Of a stretch of 64,000 nucleotides of DNA, positions 15,177 through 25,500 are shown piece by piece (positions within the stretch are counted from its first letter, which is position 1; every line of letters begins with the position of its first letter). A program made the position numbers and the translations under genes. The stretch is from Pleomorphomonas carboxyditropha (GTDB lineage Bacteria > Pseudomonadota > Alphaproteobacteria > Rhizobiales > Pleomorphomonadaceae), in contig NZ_NQVN01000010.1 in NCBI RefSeq assembly GCF_002770725.1, positions 117,403 to 181,402 on the forward strand, in the 5' to 3' direction. The notes under the pieces were generated by a model that was not told the origin of the DNA, did not search any database, and saw only the letters and a program-made list of their open reading frames with translations.

Positions 15177-17321
15177 ATGATTGCCTTGTTTTTCGTCAAC
15201 CGCCGCTGGATGGAGTTCGTCTTCGGTGTGGTCGTCCCGACCGTGCTGACGGCGCTTGCCGCCGCGGCGGTGGTCTATCTGGCCATGGCGCGGATGGCGG
15301 CCGAGGTGAACGACATCGATCGGCGGGGCATTGCCCAGGTGGTCGACGTGCTGAAAGACGAGGCGCTCGCCCGGATGGGGCTGGCCGCCAGCGAATTCTC
15401 CGCCTGGAACGCCGCCGCGCTGGATGAAGGCGACGCCGGTCTGACGGGCGGCGATCTGCGCCTTCCCGCCGAAAGCAGCCGCTTTTTCGATACGCTGCTG
15501 GTGGTCGATGCCGAGGGCATGCCGATACGCGCCTTCCATGAGGGACGGGCGGCCGGACCGGATGGCATCGGCATCAGCCGGGCCGACGTCGCCGCTCTCG
15601 TCGCCGCCGCGCGCCATGAGCCGCAACGGCCGGCGACCGGCTTCGTCCAGTCCCGCCTTGGTCCGCTGGTGGCGGGGGTGCGCGAGATCGAGCCGCGCGC
15701 CGGCGCGCCGCGGGCCGGTCCGCCGCGCTATCTCCTGGTCGGCCGGCCGATGACCGGAACGGAGTTTACGGCCATGGCCGACGCGCTCGGCGTCCGGCAT
15801 CTCGCCTTCGGCCCGGCGCCGGTCGGGGCCAATGCCGTGCCGCTGACCTCGGCCGCCGGCACGCTCCTCGGCTCCATCGGCTGGGAACCGCGCGTGTCGG
15901 GCACCGAGGCGATGGAGCGCGCCCGCCTGCCGGTGCTGGGCGTTCTGGGACTGTTGTTCGTGGTGATGGGCGTTCTCGTCGTGACCATCTGGAAGATGAT
16001 GAGCGGCCTGCGCCACGACGAGACGGCGGCCCGCCACGCCGCGAGCCACGATCCGCTGTCCGGCCTGCCGAACCGCGCCTCCTTCCATCAGCGGCTCGCC
16101 GAGGCCTATGCCGGTCCGGACCATGCCATCGCCGTGCTGTTCGCCGATCTCGACGGCTTCAAGGAAGTCAACGACACCTACGGCCACGACGTCGGCGACC
16201 GGCTGATCCGGGCGGCGGCGGCCGGATTCCGCGCGCTGGTCGGCGGTGACGGTACGCTGGCCCGTCTCGGCGGCGACGAGTTCGCCGTCGTGGTGGAAGG
16301 CGGCGATGCCGCAGAACGGGCGCGCGGCCTCGGCGAGAGCTTCGTCGATTTCCTCGACGAGGCCTTCGACTTCGAAGGAAGGACGGTGAAGGTCGGCTGC
16401 TCGGTGGGCGTGGCCGCCGACGCCGACGGCCGGCTGACGCCGGGCGAGCTGGTGCGCCGGGCCGATGTCGCCATGTATGTCGCCAAGGCCGGCGGCAAGA
16501 ACCGGGTCGATCTCTACGACGCCGGCATGGATGCCGATCGCCATGCGCGGGCGACGCTGGCCGCCGAGCTGCGCGAGGCGGCGGTGAGCGACGGCCTCCA
16601 GGTGCATTATCAGCCGGTCATCTCGGCGAAGACCGGCAGCATTGCCGCCGTCGAGGCGCTGGTCCGCTGGATCCGTCCGGCCGGTCCGGTCAGCCCGGCG
16701 GTGTTCCTCGCCATTGCCGAGGAGGCCGGGATGAGCGACCTGATCGGCACCTACGTGCTGCGGCGGGTCGCCCGCGACGCCCGGGCGTTCGGCGGCCTCA
16801 AGATGGTGGTCAACGTGTTTGCCGCCCAGTTCCGCGATCCCGGCTTTCCCGATGCGCTTGCCGCCATCCTCGAGGGGTCGGGCATGCCGCCGGACCGGCT
16901 GGAGCTCGACATCACCGAGAGCTTCCTCGCCTCCGAGCCGGAGCGGGCGCGCCGCAGCGTCGAGGCGCTGCATGCGCTCGGCGTGTCGGTGGCGCTCGAC
17001 GATTTCGGCACCGGCTTCTCGTCGGTCGCCTACCTGCGCCGCTTCGCCTTCGACAAGGTGAAGATCGACCGCTCGGTGGTGATCGACGTCATCCGCGATC
17101 CGGCGTCGCAGAGCCTCGTCCAGGCGGCGGTGGCGCTGGCCGAGACGCTGGGCGCCGAAGTGACGGCCGAGGGCATCGAGATGGCCGAGGAGGCCGAGGC
17201 GCTGAAAGAGGCCGGCTGCCACGAGTTGCAGGGCTATTATTTCGGCGCGCCGACCGTGCGCTCGGAAATCCTGCGCCGCATCGCCCGAGAGCGGCAGGCG
17301 GCTGAACAACTGCTGGCTTAG
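15177..17321 (+). CDS. membrane GGDEF-EAL protein with CHASE4-type sensor
   Basis: A 714-residue cyclic-di-GMP enzyme. Two membrane helices (about 14-37 and 252-276) bracket a periplasmic domain resembling CHASE4. The GGDEF domain has an intact RLGGDEF and the DLDGFKEVND loop, so cyclase activity is possible. The EAL domain has VEALVRW, DDFGTGFSS, KIDRSVV and EGIE intact, with QGYYF at the end, so phosphodiesterase activity is also possible. The NVS motif is changed to NVFAAQF. The net direction of activity cannot be read. The stop codon TAG is the first part of a palindromic repeat. It is monocistronic. Confidence 0.92.
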   Translation: MIALFFVNRRWMEFVFGVVVPTVLTALAAAAVVYLAMARMAAEVNDIDRRGIAQVVDVLKDEALARMGLAASEFSAWNAAALDEGDAGLTGGDLRLPAESSRFFDTLLVVDAEGMPIRAFHEGRAAGPDGIGISRADVAALVAAARHEPQRPATGFVQSRLGPLVAGVREIEPRAGAPRAGPPRYLLVGRPMTGTEFTAMADALGVRHLAFGPAPVGANAVPLTSAAGTLLGSIGWEPRVSGTEAMERARLPVLGVLGLLFVVMGVLVVTIWKMMSGLRHDETAARHAASHDPLSGLPNRASFHQRLAEAYAGPDHAIAVLFADLDGFKEVNDTYGHDVGDRLIRAAAAGFRALVGGDGTLARLGGDEFAVVVEGGDAAERARGLGESFVDFLDEAFDFEGRTVKVGCSVGVAADADGRLTPGELVRRADVAMYVAKAGGKNRVDLYDAGMDADRHARATLAAELREAAVSDGLQVHYQPVISAKTGSIAAVEALVRWIRPAGPVSPAVFLAIAEEAGMSDLIGTYVLRRVARDARAFGGLKMVVNVFAAQFRDPGFPDALAAILEGSGMPPDRLELDITESFLASEPERARRSVEALHALGVSVALDDFGTGFSSVAYLRRFAFDKVKIDRSVVIDVIRDPASQSLVQAAVALAETLGAEVTAEGIEMAEEAEALKEAGCHELQGYYFGAPTVRSEILRRIARERQAAEQLLA

Positions 17322-17372
17322 AGCACTGTTCCTTAAGCATCATCTTTTCACTCCGGTCGGATGATGTTTTAA
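17318..17372. repeat. palindromic element in convergent gap
   Basis: TTAGAGC is followed by CCTTAAGCATCATC and, after a spacer, GATGATGTTTTAAGG, an inverted repeat with a two-base bulge. It fills the gap between the GGDEF-EAL gene and the HNH gene and provides the stop codon of the former. It resembles half of a RIME-type element. Bidirectional termination is a plausible role. Confidence 0.7.
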
Positions 17373-17926
17373 GGATCGAGCTCGACGTCCCAGTAGAGAA
17401 AGTCCAGCCAGCTTTCGTGAAGATGGTTGGGCGGGAACAGCCGGCCGTTGTTGTGAAGGTCGTGCACGGTGGGGGCGAACGGCCGGCCGGCGAGCGTCAT
17501 GCCCACTTCCGACACCGTCTTGTCGGCCTTCTTCAGATTGCAGGGCGAGCAGGCCGCGACGACGTTCTCCCAGGTGGTCTGGCCCCCCTTGGAGCGCGGG
17601 ACCAGATGATCGAAGGTGAGGTCCTCGCGGCTGCCGCAATACTGGCACTCGAAGCGATCGCGCAGGAAAACGTTGAAACGGGTGAAGGCGGGCTGGCGCG
17701 ACGGCTTGATGAAGGTCTTGAGCGAGACGACCGACGGCAGGTGGAATTCGAAGCTCGGGCTGCGCACCAGCACGTCGTATTCGGAGACGATGTTGACCCG
17801 GTCGAGGAAGACCGCCTTGATCGCATCCTGCCAGGACCATAGCGACAAGGGAAAATAGCTCAGCGGGCGATAGTCCGCGTTCAACACCAGCGCCGGGTGT
17901 GCGTCCGGCGAGACGGCGATCGTCAC
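17369..17926 (-). CDS. HNH endonuclease domain protein
   Basis: A 185-residue HNH nuclease. The zinc-like pair CQYC, the FDHLVPRSKGG metal motif, ENVVAACSPCN and the final LHESWLDFLYWDVELDP are characteristic of a protein highly conserved in rhizobia. The start is a GTG at 17926 (VTIAVSPDAHP), preceded by AGGAGAG. The frame continues to an ATG at 18088, but that extension is not conserved in the relatives I recall. The biological role is unknown; it is not linked here to a restriction or mobile system. The gene is single and convergent with the GGDEF-EAL gene. Confidence 0.86.
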   Translation of the reverse strand: MTIAVSPDAHPALVLNADYRPLSYFPLSLWSWQDAIKAVFLDRVNIVSEYDVLVRSPSFEFHLPSVVSLKTFIKPSRQPAFTRFNVFLRDRFECQYCGSREDLTFDHLVPRSKGGQTTWENVVAACSPCNLKKADKTVSEVGMTLAGRPFAPTVHDLHNNGRLFPPNHLHESWLDFLYWDVELDP

Positions 17927-18100
17927 CTCACGCTCTCCTTCACCGAGGCAGGCGTCCGGGCCGGCCCCACGCCCGCATACTCTACGCTGATGATGTCGCT
18001 GATGTGAAGCTGAAAGCGGTGGTTTTCCGTCCGTTTTGCAGGCAAGTCCAGGACCGGCCATGCCGCGTCGGCCTGGTGCCCAAGGCATTGCCGATGCTGA

Positions 18101-18958
18101 TCAATTGCCGGCTTTCGCCGCGCGGTGCAGCAGCGCGACGAACAAGGAGGCCGGCAGGAGGCGCTTGACGACCGCCGCGCCCTTGGTGAGCCAGGTTATC
18201 CGGTAGTAGGGGCGCGGCCGGGCTGATTCGCAGGCGTGCACGAGGCAGTCCACCACCGCTTCCGGCGGCTTGCGGAAGAAGGAAGCCTCCGGCGGCCGCC
18301 GCATGTCGGCGAGGCGCTGGCGATAGCCCTCGGCGTTGGCGGAGGCCTCCACGTCGACGTTCTCGTGGAATTTCCGCATCGACGCCGCCGTGAAATTGGT
18401 GGCGATCGGCCCCGGCTGGAGCGTGGCGACATGGATGCCGGCGTCGATCAGTTCCAGCCGCCAACTGTCGGCAAGGCCCTCGATGGCGTGCTTGGAAGCG
18501 TTGTAGGCGCCGCGATAGGGCATCGACAGGAAGCCGAGGATCGACGAGCACATGACGATGCGTCCGGCCCCGGCCCGGCGCATGGCCGGGATCAGCCGGC
18601 GCGTCAGGTCGTGCCAGCCGAGCACGTTGACCTCGAACACGTGCCGCAGCACCTCGGTGGTAAGGTCCTCCAGCGCGCCGGGCTGGCCGTAGGCGCCGTT
18701 GTTGTAGAGGACGCCGAGCCGGCCATGGGTCGCCTCCAGCACCGCCTCGGCGGTGGCGGCGATCGAGGCGGGATCGGCATAGTCCATCAGAAGCGGCGTC
18801 ACCCCCGGAAGGGCGGCGAGGCGCTGCCGGTCCTCCTCCCGGCGCACCGTCGCGAACACCCGCCAGCCGCGCCCGGCCATGACGGTGGCGGCGGCAAGGC
18901 CGATGCCGGAGGAGGCGCCGGTGATCAGGATGCTGCGGTCGACGGCGGGAAAGCGCAT
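18101..18958 (-). CDS. SDR-family oxidoreductase
   Basis: A 285-residue classical short-chain dehydrogenase/reductase. The cofactor motif TGASSGIG lies at residues 13-20, NNGAYG corresponds to the NNAG motif, and the catalytic Ser with YNASK is in place ([19 protein letters not shown]). The glycine-rich loop with Arg at the end of the second strand suggests NADP(H) use. A C-terminal tail of about 45 residues with a hydrophobic stretch may touch the membrane. The substrate is unknown. A longer frame to 20212 runs antisense to ispG and is not used. It is divergent from the zur-like gene. Confidence 0.88.
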   Translation of the reverse strand: MRFPAVDRSILITGASSGIGLAAATVMAGRGWRVFATVRREEDRQRLAALPGVTPLLMDYADPASIAATAEAVLEATHGRLGVLYNNGAYGQPGALEDLTTEVLRHVFEVNVLGWHDLTRRLIPAMRRAGAGRIVMCSSILGFLSMPYRGAYNASKHAIEGLADSWRLELIDAGIHVATLQPGPIATNFTAASMRKFHENVDVEASANAEGYRQRLADMRRPPEASFFRKPPEAVVDCLVHACESARPRPYYRITWLTKGAAVVKRLLPASLFVALLHRAAKAGN

Positions 18959-19060
18959 GGCGGACCTCTGGCTGGGGCGGACGGGGCGGCCGGCGCGACA
19001 ATCAGTCTTTCTCCGGACGGCTCGGCCGACTATATACTGTGCGAACGCTTGGAGAGAACC

Positions 19061-19579
19061 TTGCTCGACGATTCCGACCACGATCATCAGGCCTGCCGCA
19101 GCCGCGCCGTCGCCCGCGCCGAGGAGCGCTGCCGCGACGAGGGCCTGCGTCTCACCGAACAGCGGCGGCAGGTGCTCGAGGCGATGCTGGAGAGCCACGC
19201 GCCGGTGTCGGCCTACGAGATCATGGACCGCATCGCCGGAAAGGCGCGGCGGCCGAGCCCGATCTCGGTCTACCGCGCCCTCGATTTCCTGGTTGCCCAC
19301 CGCTTCGCCCATCGCATCGAGAGCCGCAACGCCTTCCTCGCCTGCATCGAGGAGCACGGCCATTCCGCCTCCGGCCCGGAGGCGCCGCTGGTGTTCCTGC
19401 TCTGCGAGAATTGCGGCTCGGCCACCGAGGCCGAACCGGCCGAGCTCGGCAGGCTGCTTGCCGGCATCGCGGCGGCCGAGGGCTTTTCGCCGTCGACCTC
19501 GGTGCTGGAGGTGCGCGGCCTCTGCGCCGCCTGCCGGTCGGCCGGCCATCGACACGACCATTCGCACAGCCACAGTTGA
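19061..19579 (+). CDS. zur: Fur-family regulator, Zur-like
   Basis: A 172-residue Fur-superfamily repressor. The winged helix contains [16 protein letters not shown] and [14 protein letters not shown]. The structural zinc site is made by CENCGS and CAAC. The tail [10 protein letters not shown] is rich in histidine, a feature of zinc sensors, so Zur is preferred to Fur or PerR. The start is unusual: no ATG is available, and a TTG at 19061 follows GGAGAG; a second TTG at 19049 is possible. It sits seven bases before ispG, so the regulator and ispG may be cotranscribed. No zinc transporter genes are adjacent. Confidence 0.78.
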   Translation: MLDDSDHDHQACRSRAVARAEERCRDEGLRLTEQRRQVLEAMLESHAPVSAYEIMDRIAGKARRPSPISVYRALDFLVAHRFAHRIESRNAFLACIEEHGHSASGPEAPLVFLLCENCGSATEAEPAELGRLLAGIAAAEGFSPSTSVLEVRGLCAACRSAGHRHDHSHSHS

Positions 19580-19586
19580 GGATTGC

Positions 19587-20843
19587 ATGTCCCACTCCTT
19601 CGGTCCGGCGCCGCGCCGCCGCTCGGTTCCCGTCGTCGTCGGCAAGGTGCAGATCGGTGGCGACGCGCCGGTGGTCGTGCAGTCGATGACCAACACCGAC
19701 ACCGCCGACGTCGACGCCACGGTGGGGCAGGTGATGGCGCTCGCCCGCGCCGGCTCGGAGCTGGTGCGCATCACCGTCGACCGCGACGACAGCGCCGCCG
19801 CCGTGCCGCGCATCCGCGAGCGGCTCGACCGGGTCGGCGTCGACGTGCCGCTGATCGGCGACTTCCATTTCATCGGCCACCGGCTGCTCGCCGAGTTTCC
19901 GGCCTGCGCCGAGGCGCTCGCCAAATACCGCATCAACCCCGGCAACGTCGGCGTCCGCGCCAAGCGCGACCGCCACTTCACCGACATCGTCGAGATCGCC
20001 GCCCGCCACGGCAAGGCGATCCGCATCGGCGTCAACTGGGGTTCGCTCGACCAGGAGCTGGCGACGCGCCTGATGGACGAGAACAAGGCCAAGGGCTCGC
20101 CGATGACGGCGCAACAGGTGATGCGTGAGGCGATGGTGCAGTCGGCGCTGCTGTCGGCCGCCCGCGCCGAGGAGATCGGCCTTGCCCGCGACCGCATCGT
20201 GCTGTCGGCCAAGGTCAGCCAGGTGCAGGACCTGATCGCCGTCTATGGCGAGCTCGCCTCGCGCGGCGACTATGCCCTTCACCTCGGCCTCACCGAGGCC
20301 GGCATGGGCACCAAAGGCGTCGTCGCCTCGTCGGCCTCGATGGGCTACCTCCTGCAACAGGGCATCGGCGACACCATCCGCGTGTCGCTGACGCCGGAGC
20401 CGGGCGGCGACCGCACGCGCGAGGTGATGGTGGCGCAGGAGCTGCTACAGGTGATGGGCTTCCGCAGCTTCGTGCCGATCGTCGCCGCCTGTCCGGGCTG
20501 CGGCCGCACCACCTCGACGGTGTTCCAGGAACTGGCCAAGACCATCCAGGACCAGATCCGCGACGCCATGCCGGAGTGGCGGCAGCGCTACCCCGGCGTC
20601 GAGGCGCTGCAGGTGGCGGTGATGGGCTGCATCGTCAACGGCCCCGGCGAATCCAAGCACGCCGACATCGGCATTTCCCTGCCCGGCACCGGCGAGAACC
20701 CGGCCGCGCCGGTGTTCATCGACGGGCAGAAGGCGGCGACGCTGCGCGGCCCGACCATCGCCCGCGATTTCCAGGCGCTGGTGCTCGACTATATCGAGCA
20801 GCGGTTCGGTGAGAGGGCCGATCGCAAGCCGGCGGCCGAATAA
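19587..20843 (+). CDS. ispG: 4-hydroxy-3-methylbut-2-en-1-yl diphosphate synthase
   Basis: A 418-residue IspG (GcpE), the [4Fe-4S] enzyme that reduces MEcPP to HMBPP in the non-mevalonate isoprenoid pathway. The cluster cysteines are in CPGCGRTT and [10 protein letters not shown]. The TIM-barrel N-terminal half has [11 protein letters not shown] and RINPGNVG. The length is normal for the bacterial two-domain form. It starts seven bases after the zur-like gene and converges on ispA with nine bases between the stop codons. Two isoprenoid genes therefore meet tail to tail. Confidence 0.95.
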   Translation: MSHSFGPAPRRRSVPVVVGKVQIGGDAPVVVQSMTNTDTADVDATVGQVMALARAGSELVRITVDRDDSAAAVPRIRERLDRVGVDVPLIGDFHFIGHRLLAEFPACAEALAKYRINPGNVGVRAKRDRHFTDIVEIAARHGKAIRIGVNWGSLDQELATRLMDENKAKGSPMTAQQVMREAMVQSALLSAARAEEIGLARDRIVLSAKVSQVQDLIAVYGELASRGDYALHLGLTEAGMGTKGVVASSASMGYLLQQGIGDTIRVSLTPEPGGDRTREVMVAQELLQVMGFRSFVPIVAACPGCGRTTSTVFQELAKTIQDQIRDAMPEWRQRYPGVEALQVAVMGCIVNGPGESKHADIGISLPGTGENPAAPVFIDGQKAATLRGPTIARDFQALVLDYIEQRFGERADRKPAAE

Positions 20844-20852
20844 GCTCGAGAT

Positions 20853-21779
20853 TTAGCGCCGCCTCTCGGCGACGAAGCGCGCGGCGGCGGCGAGCGTCTC
20901 GGAGCGCCTGCCCCACGGCGCGAGCAGCTCCGTCGCCTCGGCGACGAGCCGGTCGAGTTCGGCGCGCACGGCGTCGATGCCGAGAAGCGCGATGAGCGTG
21001 CCCTTGCCATGGGCGGCGTCCTTCGCCACCGCCTTGCCCATCTCCCCCTCGGTGGCGGTGACGTCCAAGAGGTCGTCGGCAAGCTGGAAGGCGAGGCCGA
21101 GGATATCGCCGAACCGCCCGAAGCGGCGCAGCTCGTCTTCGCCGGCGCCGCCGAGCCGGGCGCCCATCACCGTGGCGGCGCGGATCAGCGCGCCGGTCTT
21201 CATGGCCTGCAACTCGCGGATGCCGGCCTCGCCGGGTGCCGCGCCGTCGCCGAAGCGCCCTTCCGCCGCCAGATCGAGCATCTGGCCGCCGACCATGCCG
21301 CCGAGGCCGCCGGCCCGGGCGAGATCGAGCACCAGCGCCGCCCGCACCGCCGGGTCGGCGTGGCAGGCGGGATCGGCGAGCAGGTCGAAGGCGAGCGTCA
21401 AGAGGCCGTCGCCGGCCAGGATGGCCGTCGCCTCGTCATAGGCGACGTGGACGGTCGGCCGGCCGCGCCGGAGCGCGTCGTCGTCCATGGCCGGCAGGTC
21501 GTCGTGGACCAGCGAATAGCAGTGCAGGCACTCGATGGCCGCCGCCGCCGGCATCAGCGCGTCGACCGTCAGGCCGGGGTCGAGAAGACGCGCCACTTCG
21601 GCGAGCAGGAACGGCCTGAGGCGCTTGCCGCCGGCCAACACGGCATGCCGCATGGCGGCGAGCAGCCGCGCCGGTCGGGCGATCTCGCCGGGCCGGGGAG
21701 CCGCGCCGAGACGAGCCGCCAGTCCGGCCTCCAGGGCACGGGCAAAATCGGCAAGGGCGGCTTCGAAGGCGGCGGTCAT
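20853..21779 (-). CDS. ispA: polyprenyl (farnesyl) diphosphate synthase
   Basis: A 308-residue trans-prenyltransferase that condenses IPP with allylic diphosphates, most likely to farnesyl diphosphate. The first aspartate-rich motif is DDLPAMDDD and the second is DDLLD. GGKRLRP binds IPP and GGQMLDL is conserved. Two small residues before the first motif (HCYSLVHDDLP) fit a short-chain synthase. The length and class match IspA. No dxs gene follows, although ispA and dxs are often adjacent in bacteria. Convergent with ispG. Confidence 0.9.
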   Translation of the reverse strand: MTAAFEAALADFARALEAGLAARLGAAPRPGEIARPARLLAAMRHAVLAGGKRLRPFLLAEVARLLDPGLTVDALMPAAAAIECLHCYSLVHDDLPAMDDDALRRGRPTVHVAYDEATAILAGDGLLTLAFDLLADPACHADPAVRAALVLDLARAGGLGGMVGGQMLDLAAEGRFGDGAAPGEAGIRELQAMKTGALIRAATVMGARLGGAGEDELRRFGRFGDILGLAFQLADDLLDVTATEGEMGKAVAKDAAHGKGTLIALLGIDAVRAELDRLVAEATELLAPWGRRSETLAAAARFVAERRR

Positions 21780-21855
21780 CGGTGCTCCGGTCGGGCAATG
21801 GGTGGCCGCTGTGGTAGCGCCGGCCCGGCGTTCGGGTCAAGGCAACGAAGGTGCT

Positions 21856-22359
21856 TCATACCGGCAGCACGGTGGTGTTCTTCACCTCCTCCATCACCGG
21901 GTAGGTGTGGGTCTCGCGCACGCCCGGCAGCGTCATCAGCACCTCGGACAGGAACTCGCGATAGGCTTCCATGTCGCGGACGCGCGCCTTGACCAGATAG
22001 TCGAAGCCGCCGGCGATCAGGTGGCATTCAAGCACCTCCGGCGCCTTCTTCACGGCGGCGGCGAAGGTGGTGAACACCTCGGGGTTCATGCGGTCGAGCT
22101 TGATCTCGACGAACACCAGCAGGCCGCGCTGCAGATGCAGCGGATCGAGGCGCGCCGTATAGCCGACGATGAAACCGTCGCGCGACAGTCGTTTGACCCG
22201 CTCGGCGGTGGCCGTCGCAGACATGCCGATCTTCTCGGCGAGTTCCAGATTGGTGATCCGGCCGTCTTCCTGAAGCGCGGCGAGGATCCGGCGGTCGATT
22301 CGATCGAGGCCCGGAATGTCCTTGCCGTGCTGAGACCGATCACTCACCGCCGACGCCAT
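21856..22359 (-). CDS. putR: Lrp/AsnC-family regulator, PutR-like
   Basis: A 167-residue Lrp-type regulator. The helix-turn-helix is in RITNLELAEKIGMSATATAERVKRL (written in parts: LAEKIGMS then ERVKRL). The C-terminal RAM ligand domain carries LECHLIAGGFDYLVK. The ATG at 22359 follows GGAGG at a proper distance; the frame could start at a GTG at 22398, but without a ribosome site. It is divergent from putA, as is PutR in Agrobacterium and Rhodobacter, where it activates putA in response to proline. This role is inferred from position and family. Confidence 0.85.
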   Translation of the reverse strand: MASAVSDRSQHGKDIPGLDRIDRRILAALQEDGRITNLELAEKIGMSATATAERVKRLSRDGFIVGYTARLDPLHLQRGLLVFVEIKLDRMNPEVFTTFAAAVKKAPEVLECHLIAGGFDYLVKARVRDMEAYREFLSEVLMTLPGVRETHTYPVMEEVKNTTVLPV

Positions 22360-22532
22360 CGCGAGGCCCTCCAAGACGAATGATTCCGGAAGATTCACGG
22401 AGACAAACGGTTCATTCCGCGAATAGTCCCGATTCTATACCTCAATAAGGAGAGTGTCACCGAAAGCCTGCTGCTATCCTGCGGATTATAAACAGAAGCC
22501 GCCCCCGAAGGCGGCAACCTTCCGGAGACCAC

Positions 22533-25500
22533 ATGGCTGCAGTTCTTTCCGAGCCCCTCCGGGCTCCGTGTTTTTCGCCGCCCTACGCGGAGGACGAGAC
22601 GGCGGTGGTCCGGCGTCTCCTGGCGGCGCGGCCGGAGGATGCCGACGCGCGAGCGCGCGTCGATGCGCACGCCAGCCGGCTCATCGCGGCGATCCGCGAC
22701 GGCAAGTCGGCGATCGGCGGCGTCGAGGACTTCCTGAAAGCCTATTCGCTGACGACGCGCGAGGGCCTCGCCATCATGGTGATGGCCGAGGCGCTCTTGC
22801 GCGTGCCCGACGGCGCCACCGCCGACCGGCTGATCGAGGACAAGCTCGCCTCGGCCGCCTTCGGCTTCCACGGCAAGGGCGAGGACCCCTGGCTGGTGGC
22901 CGCCTCCGGCTGGGCGCTCGGCGTGACCACGCGGGTGCTCCAGCCGGGCGAGACGCCGGAGAACGTCATAACCGGCCTCGTCAAGCGGCTGGGCATGCCG
23001 CCGGTGCGCGCCGCCACGCGGCAGGCGATGAAGATCATGGGCCACCAGTTCGTGCTGGGCACCTCGATCGAGGCGGCGCTGTCGCGCGCCCGCGGCCTGG
23101 CCGGCAAGGGCTACCGCCATTCCTACGACATGCTGGGCGAGGGCGCCCGCACCGCCGCCGACGCGGAACGCTATTTTGCCGACTATGCAAAGGCCATCGA
23201 GGCGATCGGCCGGTCGGCCGGCTCCGAGGCATTGCCGGCCCGGCCGGGCATTTCGGTCAAGCTGTCGGCGCTGCACCCGCGCTACGAGGCGCTGAACGCC
23301 GAGCGCGTGATGGCCGAGCTGGTGCCCAAGCTCCTGGAACTGTCGCGGGCGGCGAAGGGCTACGACCTCAACCTGACGGTCGATGCCGAGGAGGCCGACC
23401 GGCTGAAGCTGTCGCTCGACGTGATCGCCGCCGTCGCCGCCGATCCGTCGCTCGCCGGCTGGGACGGCTTCGGCCTCGCCGTGCAGGCCTATCAGAAGCG
23501 GGCGCCGGCGGTGATCGACTACATGATCGATCTCGCCGAAAGCCTGAACCAGCGCTTCATGGTCCGTCTCGTCAAGGGCGCCTACTGGGATACCGAGATG
23601 AAGCGGGGGCAGGAGCGGGGCCTTGCCGACTATCCGCTGTTCACCCGCAAGGCGTCGACCGATCTTTCCTATCTCGTCTGCGCCGAAAAGCTGCTCAGGT
23701 CGCGGCCGCGCCTCTATCCGCAGTTCGCCACCCATAACGCGCTGACCGTGGCCGAGGTGTCGGAGATCGCCGGTGCCGACCGGCATTTCGAGTTCCAGCG
23801 GCTGCACGGCATGGGCGACACGCTCTATCGCGAGGTCACCGAGAAGGACGGCCAACCCTGCCGCATCTACGCGCCGGTCGGCGGCCACAAGGACCTTCTC
23901 GCCTATCTCGTCCGCCGCCTCCTGGAAAACGGCGCCAATTCGTCCTTCGTCGCCGCCGTCGGCGATCCGAAAGTGGAGATCTCGACCTTGCTCACCCGTC
24001 CCGCCGACGTGCTGGCCGGCGGCGACCGCGCCCGCCACGCCCGCATCCCGCTGCCCGCCGACCTCTTCGGTGCCCGCCGCAACTCGCGTGGCGTGGAACT
24101 GGCCGACGAGCAGGCGCTCGAACCGCTGCTCGCCGCCATCGCGGCGGTCGGCAGCGATTTCGGCATCGCCGCTTCGATCATCGACGGCGCCGACGCGGCC
24201 GGTGCGGCGCGCCTCCTGCTGTCGCCGGTCGACGGCAGGACGGAGATCGGCCGGGCGGTCGACGCCGATGCCGAGACGGTGAGGAAGGCGGTCGCCTCGG
24301 CCGCCGAAGGGTTCCGCGCCTGGTCGGCGGCCCCGGCCGAAACGCGCGCCGCCGCGCTCGAGCGGGCGGCCGATCTTCTCGAGGAGCGGCTGCCGGCGTT
24401 CCTGGCGGTGCTGGCGCTCGAGGCGGGCAAGACGCTAGCCGACGGCGTCGCCGAGGTGCGCGAGGCGGTCGACTTCTGCCGCTATTACGCCGCCGAGGCG
24501 CGGCGTCTGTTCGCGGCGCCGGTCGCCATGCCCGGACCGACCGGCGAGGAAAACCGGCTCGCCTATCGCGGCCGCGGCGTGTTCGCCACCATCGCGCCCT
24601 GGAATTTCCCGCTCGCCATCTTCGTCGGCCAGACGGCGGCGGCGCTGGCCGCCGGCAACGCCGTGGTGGCAAAACCCGCCGAGCAGACGCCGCTCACCGG
24701 CGCCATGGCGGTGCGGCTGCTGCACGAGGCCGGCGTGCCGGCTTCGGCGCTGGCGCTTCTGGTCGGCGACGGCACGGCCGGCGCGGCGCTCACCGCCGAT
24801 CCGCGCATCGCCGGCGTCGCCTTCACCGGCTCGACCGACACGGCGTTTGCCATCAACCGGGCGCTCGCCGCCAAGCGCGGGCCGATCGTGCCGCTGATCG
24901 CCGAGACCGGCGGCCTCAACGCCATGATCGTCGACGCCACGGCGCTCGGCGAGCAGGTGACCGACGACGTCATCACCTCGGCCTTCCGCTCGGCCGGCCA
25001 GCGCTGTTCGGCGTTGCGGCTCTTGTTCGTGCAGGACGACGTCGCCGACCACATGATCGACCTCGTCAGGGGCGCCGCGGCCGAGCTCAAGGTCGGCGAT
25101 CCGCGGCGGCCGGACACCGACGTCGGCCCGATCATCGATCGCGAGCAGACGGAAAAGCTCGCCGTTCACGTGGCGGCCTGGCAGGGCAGGGGCGGCGTGC
25201 TGTTTTCCGGCCGGACGCCGGAGGGGGAGTTGGCCGGCGGCACCTATTTCGCGCCGACCGTTATCGAGCTGCCCGACGCGGCGGCGCTCGACCGGGAGGT
25301 GTTCGGGCCGGTGCTGCACGTCGTTCGCTACAAGGCGAAGGACCTCGACAGGGTCATCGGGGACATCGCGGCAAGCGGCTACGGCCTGACGCTCGGCATC
25401 CACTCGCGCATCGAGGCGACGGTGAAGCGCATCGTCGAGCGGCTGCCGGTCGGCAACGTCTACGTCAACCGCAACATGATCGGCGCGGTGGTCGGCTCGC

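Noticed and set aside
17369..17926. Restriction or homing system from the HNH gene
   Set aside because: The protein is a conserved single-copy gene with no intron, intein, methylase or mobile context nearby.
22395..24038. 547-codon frame antisense to putA
   Set aside because: It mirrors codon positions of putA, is rich in Arg/His/Gly/Asp, and has no domain; a typical shadow in GC-rich DNA.
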